A stretch of DNA of 64,000 nt. Source: Kwoniella bestiolae CBS 10118 (lineage: Eukaryota > Basidiomycota > Tremellomycetes > Tremellales > Cryptococcaceae). The notes beneath the pieces are model-generated. The model did no database searches. It was given only the letters and a program-made list of their open reading frames with translations, and was not told the DNA's origin. The DNA is taken from assembly GCF_000512585.2 (NCBI RefSeq), contig NC_089246.1:310001-374000 (forward strand). Direction: 5' to 3'. This document shows, piece by piece, positions 1 to 11,122 of the stretch. Each line of letters opens with the position of its first letter. Within the stretch, counting starts at the first letter, position 1. A program made the translations under genes and the position numbers.

Positions 1-142
1 ATTTTCCAGTTTCCTATTTTCCACAGCTTCTTCCGAAAGATACTCGTCATACAATCCGTTGTCCTTGTTCTATCCTGACCTATATCTCACAAGTGAAAGA
101 ATACGATGCCACGTTGAGCTTGTAAAAGGAGAGAAGACGAGA

Positions 143-1013
143 TCACTTTGAAGCAAACTTCCCAATCTGATAAGCCCCTTTAGCAGTCAACTTTGCAGCT
201 CCTGCGCCTAGTTTGCCCAAACCCGAAATGACCTGTGAAAGAGAAGTAGTTGAGCAAAGAAGATCAAATGACTTGATAGTAGAGCCGACAAGAATGCGTG
301 AGATCGGAATCTCGAATCTGACCTAGAGACCTAGAGCAGACATAGTAAAGAGGTAATATGCACTCACTTGGTCCTTCCTCTCATTCGTAGCTACGCTTCT
401 CCACCCATCATTCACTCTGTCCGCAGCTGCTCCGAAAGTGTTCTGCGCCCTTTCGGGGATATACGATTGAGCCTGTTTGAGGTAAGATGATTGGCCTGGA
501 GTCGTGGTCGATGTTGAGGCTGTGTCCATCCCAACGAGAGATCAGTCATCCTTTCTCACATGAAGAGACTGTTCAACCCATGCAGTAATGTAGAGGAATA
601 ATGAGAAGAGAACAGAGATACTCACAAGTAGCCACGTTCCTCCTAGGTGGTTCGGGCGGTACAGGCGGCATCATCCCATCCCTTCCCACCGGAGGCATCT
701 TTCTCCCGCCCGACGAAGAAGAGGAAGTATTATATTCTGACTGAGCTCTATGACCTGTTCGTGAAGGATCAGGCTGATATTGGAATGACTGCGAGGCAGG
801 AGGACGAGGTACATTCCTGTTATTTGATAACGATGATAGCGAACCATATTGCACTGGTTCGGCTGAAGGTTGAGATTGGCCGGGTCGGGTGGAGTTGTTG
901 TATGAGGGTGGTGGCGATGTTGGGGGTCTGCCTGCTGGGGGTGCGGGAGCAGCGGGAGGAGCTGGGGGTGGGGTGTAAAATGGGTTGGTGTAGGTGCGTT
1001 GTGGGTTTGCCAT
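143..1013 (-). CDS. Proline-rich orphan protein, 3 exons
   Basis: Model: complement of 143-232, 368-519 and 626-1013, 209 aa, phase closes. Residues 1-60 are very rich in Pro, Ala and Ser with PPAPPAAPAPPAG-like runs, and a Ser run lies near residue 95. The last 80 residues differ in character: a helical basic tail with AADRVNDGWRSV and a Gly/Ala/Lys-rich end (GLGKLGAGAAKL). There is no signal peptide and no membrane segment. Both introns have GTGAGT donors; the exon 2 acceptor at 520-521 was chosen because upstream AGs lead into stops. It diverges from the UXT-like gene across 270 bp. I do not recognise the family; the proline-rich head suggests a scaffold or actin/endocytosis-type partner, which is only inference. 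Confidence 0.7.
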
Positions 1014-1283
1014 GATGAGTGCTTGATCTGTCTGGATGTGGAGAGTGCGAGTGTGGCTCGTTGATGATTATGAATAGTGGAAGAGATGAAGGTGAATGAG
1101 ATTGGGATGTGATAGATGATCATGTTGTCGTTCTTGGCAATATCTGTGACGTACATAGCATCATAGGGTCACCCAACATTTGATTCCGTCACTTTCTTCA
1201 ATTGTCTTCCTAGGTGGGCCTAATATCAAACGAAACATTATCAATAGTTCTTTCATTTTCCTCAATAAAAGATATCTAACAAG

Positions 1284-2016
1284 ATGTCTAGCATCTCCGC
1301 ACCTTCAGCTCAAGATCATCTCGAGCGATTTCAGGTATATTCCGCCCATCTGCAAACCTCGCTTCTACCAGATCTCGAAGTGACAAGACAAGCCCTAGTC
1401 AAGGTAGAACACGATATCTCAGAGTAGTAAGTCGCCACCCCTCTACCGTCTATATCATCGATGCTGATAATCTTATAACGTAGTGAGGATCTCCAGAGCA
1501 GAATCGATGAGCTAGACAAAGTTAAGGACAAGGAGATAGAGACTCTTAGCGAGCTTGGTGCGGGCGTATGGGTAGAAACGAGAATGTCAGTTGGCAGAAT
1601 TCAGCATTCATCGCATACGACCTACATAGAATGCTAACGTTGACTTCGATGGATTTGTCTATTGAGCAGAATGGATACTCAGAACATCACTTTGGATCTG
1701 GGATTCGACTTACACATGGATATGACACTATCAGAAGCGAGAGGGTATATGATCAAAAAGCTTGAGGTGCTGAAGAAGTGAGCACATACGTGTTAATCTT
1801 CGATTCATGAGGAGGAGGATTACTAACAATGTTATGTGGATCAGAAAACGAGATAGTCTAAGTCAGAAAGAGGAGTTCCTGGTCTGGCAAATTGCTCAAG
1901 TTAGTGGACGGTCGGCCATATGATACGCTACTAGTGGATGACATGCTGAATACTGGTGTCAACAGTTCCATGGAGCTCTATCTCAGCAAAATACACCTTC
2001 AACGGCAGCCATATGA
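1284..2016 (+). CDS. UXT-like alpha-prefoldin subunit
   Basis: Model: 1284-1426, 1484-1585, 1670-1777, 1845-1899, 1966-2016; 152 aa, close to the about 157 aa of human UXT. Two segments carry the call: ELGAGVWVETRI (UXT has a comparable stretch ending in a D/ETxV-like turn) and LGFDLHMDMTLSEARGYM, which matches the UXT pattern of a beta hairpin followed by an E-A helix. Coiled-coil helices flank them, as in prefoldins. UXT-type proteins sit in R2TP/prefoldin-like chaperone complexes and act as transcription cofactors in animals. A clear CTAAC branch point lies in the intron at 1778-1844. The last intron (1900-1965, GTTAGT donor) and the short final exon are the least certain part; reading through instead ends after about 8 more codons. 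Confidence 0.65.
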
Positions 2017-2216
2017 CATACGCAGCCTCGTGAAAACACAGAAGCATAAAGCAAGTGAGCAATCTTCAGCCCTACACTCACAGCCGATCTGATCTAACCT
2101 ATCAATCGTTCCGAATCTTAGGTTTCTCGACCAACCCCATGAATTTCTGCCCCCTCAATACCCGAATTTTCAACCTCCACGATCGTCTCAAGCAAGGGGA
2201 ACATCAACGCAAATAT

Positions 2217-2515
2217 TTACGAGAAAGCCCCGATCCAAATCTTACCGTTAGGTTCGACCTCGTCAATCTGGTTGACAAGTTTCTTCACAAATTCGGAAGG
2301 AGGGGTCATCATCTTTGCGACGCTTTTGACTTGTTCTTTGGTTTTAGCTTGGATGAGGTGTAGGGGTTGCAGCGCTAACGGGGAAAGGATGAGAGAGGAT
2401 CTCAGTGTCTATGGAAGCTTGAGCGTAAAGCGCGAAGAGGGAAGTCGGCACAGATATCTTGTATACGGGTAATTTAGATACCGTAGGGAAGTAGGGGTCT
2501 AGTTCCTCGTATTTC
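2217..2515 (-). pseudogene. Degenerate coding relic, possibly short-chain dehydrogenase tail
   Basis: On the minus strand two protein-like stretches in different frames follow each other: one beginning KYEELDPYFPTVSKLP and, after a stop/frame change near 2360, one reading MTPPSEFVKKLVNQIDEVEP and ending KIWIGAFS-stop at 2217. The spacing and the W-I-G ending resemble the C-terminal end of Ayr1-type short-chain dehydrogenases (a ...FAKEIVxK...WLG type pattern), but the Rossmann part and the YxxxK motif are not visible. I see no splice pair that joins the halves. It is best read as a decayed 3' fragment; the family label is a guess. Confidence 0.3.
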
Positions 2516-3909
2516 AAGATGGAAGTGGGGCATCAGCAAGAATGAGATCCAGATCATAATCGATGAATGCAGCTTTATTCGCGATGCATGGTTGTCGGAC
2601 CTGGATAAGGGGAATCACTTGCCTATCTCGCACTTGATCAGTCTTATACCCAGATTCTACAACTCAACTTTCATTGTATCGGACAGCATTCTCAATGCAG
2701 TTTACCCTACATACAATGGGTCAACCGAATTAAATAAGAAAAGCTAATAATTCTTCCGAACACAAAGCTTCCATCACTTTAGAGCATTATATGCGCCCGT
2801 CCAAGCTGATCCCCACACGACGAAACTACCTATGTGCACCACCACGCTCTTTCTCATTCTCCCATTGTTCATCCGAGGCTGAGGCTCGATTCCGGCCCTG
2901 AGAAATATTAATGGCAAGCACGTTTGAATCAGTACCAGCGGTTGTGCATGCCAATACTCTACTGAGCACAGTGTGAGTGTAGCCTGGGCATCGTACTCAG
3001 GTTCATGCGATGCAGTGAGGTATCTTATGGTGTCCTTTTGATTGACGGAGAGTACGAGTATTTATAGCACAGCAATCGAGGGTGATGCATATGGGATATG
3101 TAATGTAAGCTGACGTAACTTTGTCACTCGGTAACCTTTTTAGACTCGATCACTTTTCACTCTAGACTATGTACACTGTACTGTACGATCCTGTGAGCGT
3201 TGTCGGTCTGTCGGTGATACTACACTACTGCACTGTACCTTGGAATCTGTCACGGCGTTTCATCCCTTGGTCTTGGATATGGGTGGTGAGCACTGCGATG
3301 AGCAACGAGACAGTGGAAGATAGGGAGAGAGAAGCACCTTCTACCTATGCGCAGAGGAGCATACTGTGCATATGTCAATCGTATGGTCAAGTTGAGTTCC
3401 AGTTCGGAAGTCGACATCTTGTTCTCGATCACTCGTTTACTTAGCTCCAAGCCGACACCACTTGGGCCGATAACCTATAACCCTGAAGGGATTACGAGGA
3501 CTGAACTCGTACAGGATTTACTTATCTCAAGTGAATGCATCGCATCATCATTGCAATCGATGGTTCACGTCATTTGTGCATGTGCCTTATCGTGTGATGA
3601 TGAAACGATCCTACTGCAACATTCCTAAAAATGCTTAGTGAGCTTACACCGACACAGTAACACAGCAAATAGTACAAGACGACCGGGGATCATGCGGTGT
3701 CACCGGCATCCCGCCTACCCTCGCCGTGTCCGAGATCCCTTAGGGATCTGAGCGATAACAATGCATGTTAACGACACTCGCTGACATACATACATATACC
3801 TAGGAGATGAAGTTGAAATGCAACGAATCCTTCTAACCTGTTATCTATATCTAGACACTACCGCTCATACACTTATACCTAGTTGTACTCAAACTTAAAA
3901 GATATCACA
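2516..3909. other. Intergenic region upstream of the glycosyltransferase gene
   Basis: About 1.4 kb with only short unconvincing open frames on both strands and no splice-supported model. The part next to 3910 should hold the promoter and 5' leader of the UGT gene. Nothing else recognised. Confidence 0.5.
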
Positions 3910-6400
3910 ATGACCATTGTTAAACCAGCTCACTTCATCGTCGCTCCTCTGGCTATGTGGTAAGTCTTGATATCAACTTTCCAACGACGATCATGTGTAG
4001 TGCTGATCCAGCTTCTATCCCAGGGGACATCTCCGACCCCTACTACACCTCTCCCTAAACCTTCTGTCCTTGCACCCTCACCTTCATTTAACCATCCTAG
4101 TCCCTCCTTCTACTTATCCAAGGGTCGAATCAGAGCTGAAATCGACCTCTTTCGCTCACATCTACACTAAATCACCCTCCTCCTCCGGGGCTTCAACTCC
4201 CAATCCCGGTACCCACCATGTCACCCCAGCAGAGCAGGAATCGGAGGATAAAGCGATAGTGGACAGACTTCAAGTCATCACTTGCATCTCGCCTGAATTT
4301 GATCTACCTGAAGAATGGAACCCCGAGAAAATGGCTCAGGAAGGGATAGATTATGCTAAGACTCTACCTACGTTTGTCAAAGCGCTCATGAGCAAAGAAC
4401 ACAGGTTGGATGGAACCGTCAACAAATTCGAAGATATCGCTCCCAATTTCATGATCTATGATGTGAGTGAGCCTTCTTCCCGATCCTGATAACACGGGGT
4501 AATAAGCTCAAGCACTGACGGATGACTGCATACACAGTGTTTCTTAACTTTCATACCCGATCTCATGAGAGGTGTTACCACTGAAATCCAGAAGCCTATG
4601 ATCCCCTTAATAGGTTTTGTTCCTAGTAACGCAGCGGCGTCGTATCAGTGAGTTGACCGCATGTTACTGGCACGTCAGGCCATAGGCATATTGCTGAACC
4701 CCTCCTTATATGCGATCTTGTAGCACTTTTGCGAAAGAAGAAAATGGTGGATCATTCGCCAAGATGCAACGACTGACGGACGAAGATATCGCTAAAGGAA
4801 GAGACCCCGTGGAAGCTTATGGTGCAGTGAGTGACGATTATCCGACTGCATGTGGCAGTGGATCACATAGCCAACAAGTCCGGTTTCTCTTTAGCATGGT
4901 TTCAAGACCGAGGGAATAGTGAAAACCATACCTGGATTACCTCCTAAATTTGATTGTAAGTCATTCTCTCGATGGAAAGTTTGCTCAATCATCGAGAAAC
5001 ATTTGCCTGACGACTCATGCTTTTTACTTACCTTTTACAGACGAGTGGTGTAAGTTGATCGTGCATTTCGGGTGTCATCGGTCGTCTAGTGAGGCTGACA
5101 AGCGACGAATACTTATTTCTGGTCGGTGTAGGGCCTAATTACGCTACTGTCCCGATGCCTCCACAAGCTTTCATGTCGGTCGTACCGTCATACAAAACCA
5201 CAAACGATAGTGCTACCACGGGTCTGATCTGTCCGGTCAGCGCGGAGATTGAGCCTACCGCAGTCGAAGCGTTGGAAAAAGAATTGGGCAAACGTATCTA
5301 TATGGTCGGGTGGGTTACAAGTGCAATAGCATATGAAATGACCGTTTTGACACTGCGGGCTGATGATTAAAACTCCACGGCCATCACAGTCCTCAATTTC
5401 CCGATGCGGTTTGGGCGGGTGAACATCCAGAGAGAAGAGCTAAAAATGCAGATGACGAGAGGGTTTTCGCATTCTTAGATAAGATGGGCAAGAAACACGG
5501 CCCAAAGAGTGTAATCTACGTCAGGTCAGTGGCTTTGTCGGTCATATCTTCTTTTTGTCCAGTGCATCGCCCATGAAGATATAGTTCTCCAGGCTGATGG
5601 TCCAAGCCCGGTCATGTACGCAGCCTGGGATCACTTTTCTTCCCTGTGCTTCGACCTGAACTCATCAAGTACATACTCGAGTCACTCAAGGAGTCAGGCT
5701 TCCCCTTCCTCTTCGCACATGCATCTGGGATCGCACAAGTGCCCCAGGAGCTGCTGGACGAATTCAAGGATGATGAGGATTGCTGTGTGGTCAAATTCGC
5801 TCCTCAGTGGGATGTGGTCAATCACGAAGCTACAGGGTACTTCTTGGTACGTGGCTGTCGTCCTTTACCGTGATTGTAAGGTAATGCTGATTGAAAACAT
5901 GTCGCCGACAGTCTCATTGCGGATCTAACAGTACTGCCGAAGTAAGCCAATTAGTCAAATAACATGCATCAGACCCTCGCTAACGACGATACCTTACAGG
6001 CGATGCTCGCTGAGCTGCCGATGGTCAGTATGCCTTTCGCAGCTGATCAAGGGGAGTTTACCTCTATGTGTGAGTGTTGTTTCTCCCCATCTACCGACTT
6101 GAGAGCAGCTCTTGCTGATCTGCTACCGTAGTATCCGAGATCTACAAAGTGGCTATCGATTTAAAACAAGTCAAGACCTTCGGCAACCCCATGTTCAACA
6201 AGCTTTACGACGGGACCATCATAGTGGGAACTGAAGAGGCTATCAAAGCTGAGCTCAAGCAGACTTGGGAAGTCATCAGAGGTCCTGAGGGTGAAGCTAT
6301 GAGGGAAAGGATGAAAGCTCTCAAAGCAACCGTCAAGAGAAGTTGGGAGGGTGGTAGATCCAAGACGGATATGCTTGCATTGGGAACGGGCTATGAGTAA
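3910..6400 (+). CDS. UDP-glycosyltransferase, GT1 family, 12 exons
   Basis: Exons 3910-3959, 4024-4462, 4538-4647, 4724-4826, 4895-4955, 5041-5049, 5132-5309, 5390-5524, 5624-5846, 5912-5941, 6000-6069, 6132-6400; 558 aa, phase closes. GT1 enzymes move a sugar from a UDP-sugar to small lipophilic acceptors. The N-terminal WGHLRPLLHLS supplies the usual catalytic His (H19). Residues 420-463 are a full donor-sugar box: APQWDVVNHEA, then HCGSNSTAE, ending PFAADQ (D462, Q463). IYVSLGSLFFP marks the start of the C-terminal domain. No signal peptide is evident. One exon is only 9 nt. The acceptor at 5623 was chosen because the nearer AG at 5592 breaks the SLGSLFFP frame. Its last exon is copied at 13.4 kb, and the gene faces array gene A tail to tail over 232 bp. 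The acceptor substrate is unknown. Confidence 0.9.
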
Positions 6401-6632
6401 ACTGTTGAGGTGTGATTATAGATGTCGATGTCATGCCAACCTTTGGCCTTGTTCGTGAGATTGCTCGTGATATGTGCCTCGGCAATATCATTATCCTGTA
6501 TATCGGTGACTTGAATATGCATACATAGAGCCTCGTCATTTTAAGGGAGAGCGAGAGCGAGATCTACAAAATCTCAAACGTTGGTAAATTCCTCGAGAGA
6601 TCTCAGAAACGCATATTGACCACCACATCTCA

Positions 6633-7359
6633 TTACCAGGCTTCATTGAGAGACATCAGTCGAGTCCGACGTCTGTACTGTTTGTCGTAAGGCGGTACCA
6701 GACTCTGGTTGACCAGCGGATGTGACCTTAATAGTCGCATGAAGACTGGCTTGTACTTGATATGTCCACACCGTTGCTCAGTAGGATGACTGGTGCTCTA
6801 GTTTTATTGTAGGCTGAGAAATTCTCGGGGACCAGAAGGGAGCATTCAAGAAGAACACTTCCCGATCCTCCGGTCTGGGAGGCGTTCCTTATCATATTGT
6901 GCATGCCCTCAACCTGCAACTCATTCGCATGTCTGGTGTCCGGTATATCGATGTTCGATCCTCTGAAGTTTAGCGTCTCTGTCCATGGAACCACTCGTCA
7001 CGACATCCATGTCCGTCTTCTGACGCAGGAACGAAAAACTCCGTTCCTGTTTCGGGGCGCCGCACCAAATGACCGTACCACATCTCAAATCGTCTGGTTG
7101 CTGGAAGACTGAATGCTCTTGAGACGACATCCTTCGACAGAATCTTCATCTCTTCGACAGAGGCGGCTTGACACAAGCGATCGTTCTGATCCCCATCCTG
7201 GTCTAATTGTATTTCGTCAAAAGTAACGGAATGAACTGGATGGACAAGATCTCCCGATGGGACTGAAAATGTTCCCTCAAGCTTGAGATCGAGGGCGGCA
7301 TCGCTTGCTGAACGAGTGACAGCTGAAACGATTGTTATGTTGGGAACAGGATAGGGCAT
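6633..7359 (-). pseudogene. Array gene A (type 1), broken
   Basis: Member of the unknown family in this region, closest to gene E. The start MPYPVPNI at 7359 and the SKDVVSRAFSLP segment match E well. Three lesions are visible: a frame change near 6980-6995 (after the D-E-W position where other members continue in frame), a TAA at 6728-6730 where the others have Tyr-[Gln/Arg]-Gly (one change from CAA), and a second frame change around 6660-6690, after which RRRTRLMSLNEAW runs to a stop at 6633, matching the end of E. No splice sites explain the breaks. It lies tail to tail with the UGT gene. Function unknown and probably lost. Confidence 0.75.
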
Positions 7360-8410
7360 AAATCTGGATGGGTTGTCCGGCTTATATGGGATGAAGGGGA
7401 AGTTGCAGCTTACTGACCGTCGTAAGGATTTGGAAACTGGGGAAGAGTTGAGTGTTCGAATTTATATGCTCTCTGCGTTACAAGGGGGCAGAATCAAACA
7501 GCGTGAAAGGTCTTCCGGTCTTCCAGCGGTGGCCATCATTTCAAGGAGGATTGTCTTGAGAAGCGAGCAAAAAAATGACGTAAGCTCGAGGGGTACCACC
7601 TGTTGACGCTGTGAGAGAGAGCTTCCAAAAGATATAAGGAAGAGCTCCTTTGACACCACCCAGCCTGTGCGCTCGGTCACCTCAGCAGCCCAGCACAATC
7701 AGCCGGTCAGCCGCCAGTCAGGTAATTGTGCTGCAGAAAGATCTGCTCGACAGGGGTGGCTATTGACTGGTCCTTCGAGAGCGCTCCTTTGCACGATGGG
7801 TCCGTAGCTGGCAGATTGTCTGACAAGAACAATGCAAGCAAGTTTGTTGTCATTCCCGTTGTTGCTTCATTGGTGGTCTCGGACGGTGCGAAGTCAACGA
7901 CCAGACGTCAATTACGCGCCTGAGTACTGCACCTTGAATGCAGTACGTTCTAGCCCCTTGTGCCTTCGATTCCTAGCAAATGCTTACACACGCATTGCAC
8001 TCGCAAGTGATCTATGGTACGAAAGAAACGTGAGTCATGTTGAGGATGATCACAGAATACTCTGGAGTGGCTCATTGCGTGCAATATTGAGATACAGTAC
8101 AGTCTTTCGAATGTTTCCAGCCTCAGATGTCAACAGTTGGTGGCAACATGGAAATGCAACACCTCGTACGGTTCATGATTGGAAAGGCTCTCTGGCAAAT
8201 CTGGCCATGTGAGGAGGAATTATCGTTGCGTCCGTCACTTCGTCATACTGTACATAACACATGCGAAAAAAAAACCCTTTCTAAGGGCTTTTGTCAAATC
8301 ATGCACATCCATGTGATCTGATATATGGAAGGACGAAAGCCAATAGAAACTAGACCTTGCGTGATGTTATTCTCTCTGTTGATCCACCTTTGGCACTTGC
8401 CACCCGGAAG
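7360..8410. other. Spacer between array genes A and B
   Basis: Contains the presumed promoter of A and the 3' side of B. No open frame looks coding. A short stretch near 8040 (gaggatgatcaca) recurs at about 16870 upstream of F, so part of it may be an old flank of another array copy. Confidence 0.4.
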
Positions 8411-9253
8411 TCATATCACCGTGGGCGGTTCAACACCTAATCTTACTCGTGAAGAAAGTCTCAGGAAGAACGTTTGCCTTGAGCTCTTAGCCGGGAGACC
8501 CTTTGTTATGGGAGTTTGCCAGTGCACTGGACCCCGATAGCTTTCGACGGGGTTCTGAGCTGACAGATTGAAATCTTTGTTTAGGATGATTACAGGAGCC
8601 CTTGTGTTACTGTAAGCTGAGAAATTTTCTGGCACCAATAGCGAGCAGTTGAGCGTATACTTGTCCAAATGCAGATGTCTCGCATGACGGGCGATCACAA
8701 AGGAACCTTCCGCCTCTCGTGCTTCTTCCAACTCATAAACGAAAGAGAGGGTATCCGCCATGCCACTCAACAAGCCTGTCGCGCCAATCTGACAAGTCCG
8801 TGCACCACACAGACCCGGTCTTTCCGTTGGATCCTCTGATAAGAGCCATTCTCGGCGGATCCCCTGCCCATCTTCTGCCAAGGGGATGAAGCAGTCATGA
8901 CGCTCTTCAGCATTGAGAGCGCTGCATTGGACGCGACTGCCTCTCCAAAGCTGAAACGTTCTTCTGCTAGGAAAGCTGATTTGCCCGGAGGCGGAGTCCT
9001 TCACCAGATTGTCCCAGTCCTCTTTGTCGGTCCAAGTGCTGCTAATATTGTTCTCATCAGGGATATGTACGGTTTTCAAAGTCATCGAGGACAGAGTCAC
9101 ACATTGTACTGGGCAATTTGTATTGTCAGAGCGAGCTGAAAGCGTATCTTCGTATTTGACTTGTATCTCGGCATCGTCCACTGAAGAAAGGATAGCAGGG
9201 AAAAGTGTAATTCTGGGGAAAGGAAACTCTTCGGCATTAGTTGCTTCTGACAT
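8411..9253 (-). CDS. Array gene B (type 2), unknown family
   Basis: Single exon of 280 aa, intact. The Met at 9253 (MSEATNAEEFPFP) is preferred over the one at 9268 because it aligns with MAETAPAEFPFP of gene C. Features shared by the family: an N-terminal block with P-x-I/L and CPVQCVTL; a middle block FQLWRG followed by FIPLAEDGQGIRREW; and a C-terminal block CSLLVPENFSAYSNTRAPV, then YRGPVHWQTP. There is no signal peptide, membrane helix or known catalytic motif, so it is likely soluble. It lacks introns, unlike nearly all other genes in the window. Closest relative here is C (both have DFxLxAxNPV). Function unknown. Confidence 0.7.
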   Translation of the reverse strand: MSEATNAEEFPFPRITLFPAILSSVDDAEIQVKYEDTLSARSDNTNCPVQCVTLSSMTLKTVHIPDENNISSTWTDKEDWDNLVKDSASGQISFPSRRTFQLWRGSRVQCSALNAEERHDCFIPLAEDGQGIRREWLLSEDPTERPGLCGARTCQIGATGLLSGMADTLSFVYELEEAREAEGSFVIARHARHLHLDKYTLNCSLLVPENFSAYSNTRAPVIILNKDFNLSAQNPVESYRGPVHWQTPITKGLPAKSSRQTFFLRLSSRVRLGVEPPTVI

Positions 9254-9768
9254 TGTTCCGTCTCGCAAAGTCTGATGGCTTGTCGACGCCTGGAAGAAGT
9301 CAAGGTTAGCATATCAAGGACAGGTTGAAAAGTATATTCACTGAAACGTATCGTTCGAGTCCGTATGTTCTAGTAGGAAGCATTTCTTATTCATGGTCCA
9401 ATGACGGACGATGAAAGGAGACGAAATGTGCCTTCCTAGGGCGAGTTTTTTCAAGTTTCGACAAGCCAAGATGCAGTGACAACAAAACTTTGACACGAAT
9501 TTTTGCTTTGACATAACTTTGAAAAGGGAAGGAATGAAAGCGCCCAAAGCAGCTGTCAGTAAAAGTTGGGTTGTGGTATGTTCAAAAGAGACACGTACCT
9601 GCTTCGAACGATTATCGATGCGTGATCGATCGTAATCGTGTCATGCCAAGCTTGGGGAATGGAGATCGATCGATCGCAACATGCACATGTGCGTTCTTGC
9701 AACGGAAAGCGGAGTCTTAGGTACATCCCTATACGTGTGATCGTGAGATGCGATTCGAGAAAACGCAT
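9254..9768. other. Upstream region of array gene B
   Basis: Presumed promoter and leader of B. AT-rich, with no convincing open frame. A GATCGATCG-rich patch lies at 9615-9680. Confidence 0.4.
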
Positions 9769-9963
9769 CTAATACACTCTGATGCGTGCATCATGCAATT
9801 CGCCAATGTCAACAGATAAAGAGACAGAGACACTGAGGGGGTTCAAAACAAGAACTTCTATCAGGACATTGTTTGCATCAAATCGCCGATAGTCGTCTCT
9901 ACCTATCGTCCCAAATTGAATGACCCTGAAAGTCAACTTCAAGGTGTGCCACTCCGCCTTCAA
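9769..9963. repeat. Flank block shared with 14991-15180 (left arm)
   Basis: This segment, just beyond the 3' end of gene C, matches 14991-15180 in order and orientation. Shared runs include aggacattg, ttgcatc and ggtgtgcca. On the minus strand both copies also keep a similar short reading (ANNVLIEVLVL here, ATNVLIEILVL there), so it may once have coded. It marks one end of the duplicated array module. Confidence 0.55.
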
Positions 9964-10053
9964 GATAACTATCTGCCATGTAAATGCTTCCTTGTGTACG
10001 TACCGTTCGACCTGAGAGCAAATGTCGCGGAGTCCTTGGGTCGCTCGGGAGTC

Positions 10054-10901
10054 TTACAGCCAAGTAATTTGTGAGGGACCTGATCTCGCAGATGAAGACA
10101 GTCTTGAGAAACGGCTTTGCCTTTTGGTCCCACCCGACCGCTCGTCTAGCACAGGAATTTGCCAATCTACTGGACCCCTGTAGATCTGAACGGGATTCTC
10201 TGCTGTGAGTTCGAAATCCCTGTGCAAAATAATCGTAGGGGCCCGCACGTCATTGTATGCTGAGAAATTCTCTGGAACTAGAAGAGAGCAATTAAGGGTA
10301 TACTTTTCCAAGTCCACTCTCGGTGTATTCGTCGTCACTGCAACGGACGCCGCGTCCTCCCGAGCCTCTTCAATTGCATACGCCAGTTTGAGAGAGTTCG
10401 ACATAGCACGCAAGAGCCCGTCCTGTAAGATACGGACGGTCTTTACACCACCCCATCCTCCTGTACTTGAAGGGTCATCAATGGATAACCACCGTTCGCG
10501 AATACCTATGCCATCGTCTGATTCCGTTAGAGGTATGAACCAGTCATAGACTCTTTCATTAATAGGCATTTGAGATCGGACAACACTCCCTTTCCAGAGC
10601 TGAACTTCTTTCTCCTTGGGATGCTAAATTGGTCTGAGATGGTCGAGTCCTCTACCAGCTCCTCCCAGTTCTTCGTGGAGGTCTCACTACTGATCGTGTC
10701 ATGTGATTGCGGTATATGCAGTGCATTCAATGACATTGATTGTAAAGTCACGGCCTGGACTGGTGACTTTGTTCGGTCAGAGCCAGTTGACAGTGTTTTC
10801 TCAAAATGGATTTCTATTTCCGCGTCGCTCACCGAGCGTAAGTTTGCAGGGAAAATTCCTAAATTGGGGAAGGGGAACTCTGCTGGAGCTGTTTCTGCCA
10901 T
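10054..10901 (-). pseudogene. Array gene C (type 2), single frameshift
   Basis: Full-length sister of B from MAETAPAEFPFP (10901) to a stop at 10054, but one base is missing near 10602-10606. Upstream the frame gives RRKKF, while the expected FQLWKG continues only in the next frame and then runs without interruption to the end (CSLLVPENFSAYNDVRAPTI, YRGPVDWQIP). No other stop or shift is present, so this is either a very young null allele, an assembly or homopolymer error, or programmed slippage. Apart from the one base it would match B over its whole length. Function unknown. Confidence 0.7.
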
Positions 10902-10964
10902 TGATTGTTCTCGTGCAAGCTGGTCGTATAGGCAAGGACATGGAGATATCAAACCGAGCTGCCG

Positions 10965-11122
10965 GAACGGGTTGCTGAGTTGAGAATGGTGTAAACATGT
11001 CTCTTCGAACAGTCAGTCCAATCTACTCATCGTGCGCTACAAGAAAATGACATATAGGGCGTGCCTCCTTTCAACCATCAGCACAGGTTGATGAGAAGCT
11101 TGAATACAGTCAACGGAACAGC
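10965..11122. repeat. Upstream flank of gene C, repeated at 15181-15330 (right arm)
   Basis: Just upstream of C, the sequence from ttgctgagttga through aacagtcagtcca, cgtgc..tacaagaaaa, cctttcaac and ggttgatgagaagc recurs with few changes at 15181-15330. It is the second arm that brackets the missing gene in the other copy of the module and probably holds the type-2 promoter. Confidence 0.65.

Noticed and set aside
671..1156. 161-codon minus-strand open frame overlapping the proline-rich gene, and a 122-codon plus-strand frame at 647-1015
   Set aside because: Both are frame shadows of the proline-rich exon 1; the translations are His/Thr/Pro or Cys-rich with no splice support.
5592..5623. 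Alternative acceptor of UGT exon 9 at 5592
   Set aside because: It puts the next exon out of frame with the conserved SLGSLFFP and PSPG-like parts; the acceptor at 5623 restores them.
9615..9680. GATCGATCG-rich patch considered as a transposon end or operator
   Set aside because: No inverted partner, target-site duplication or transposase nearby.
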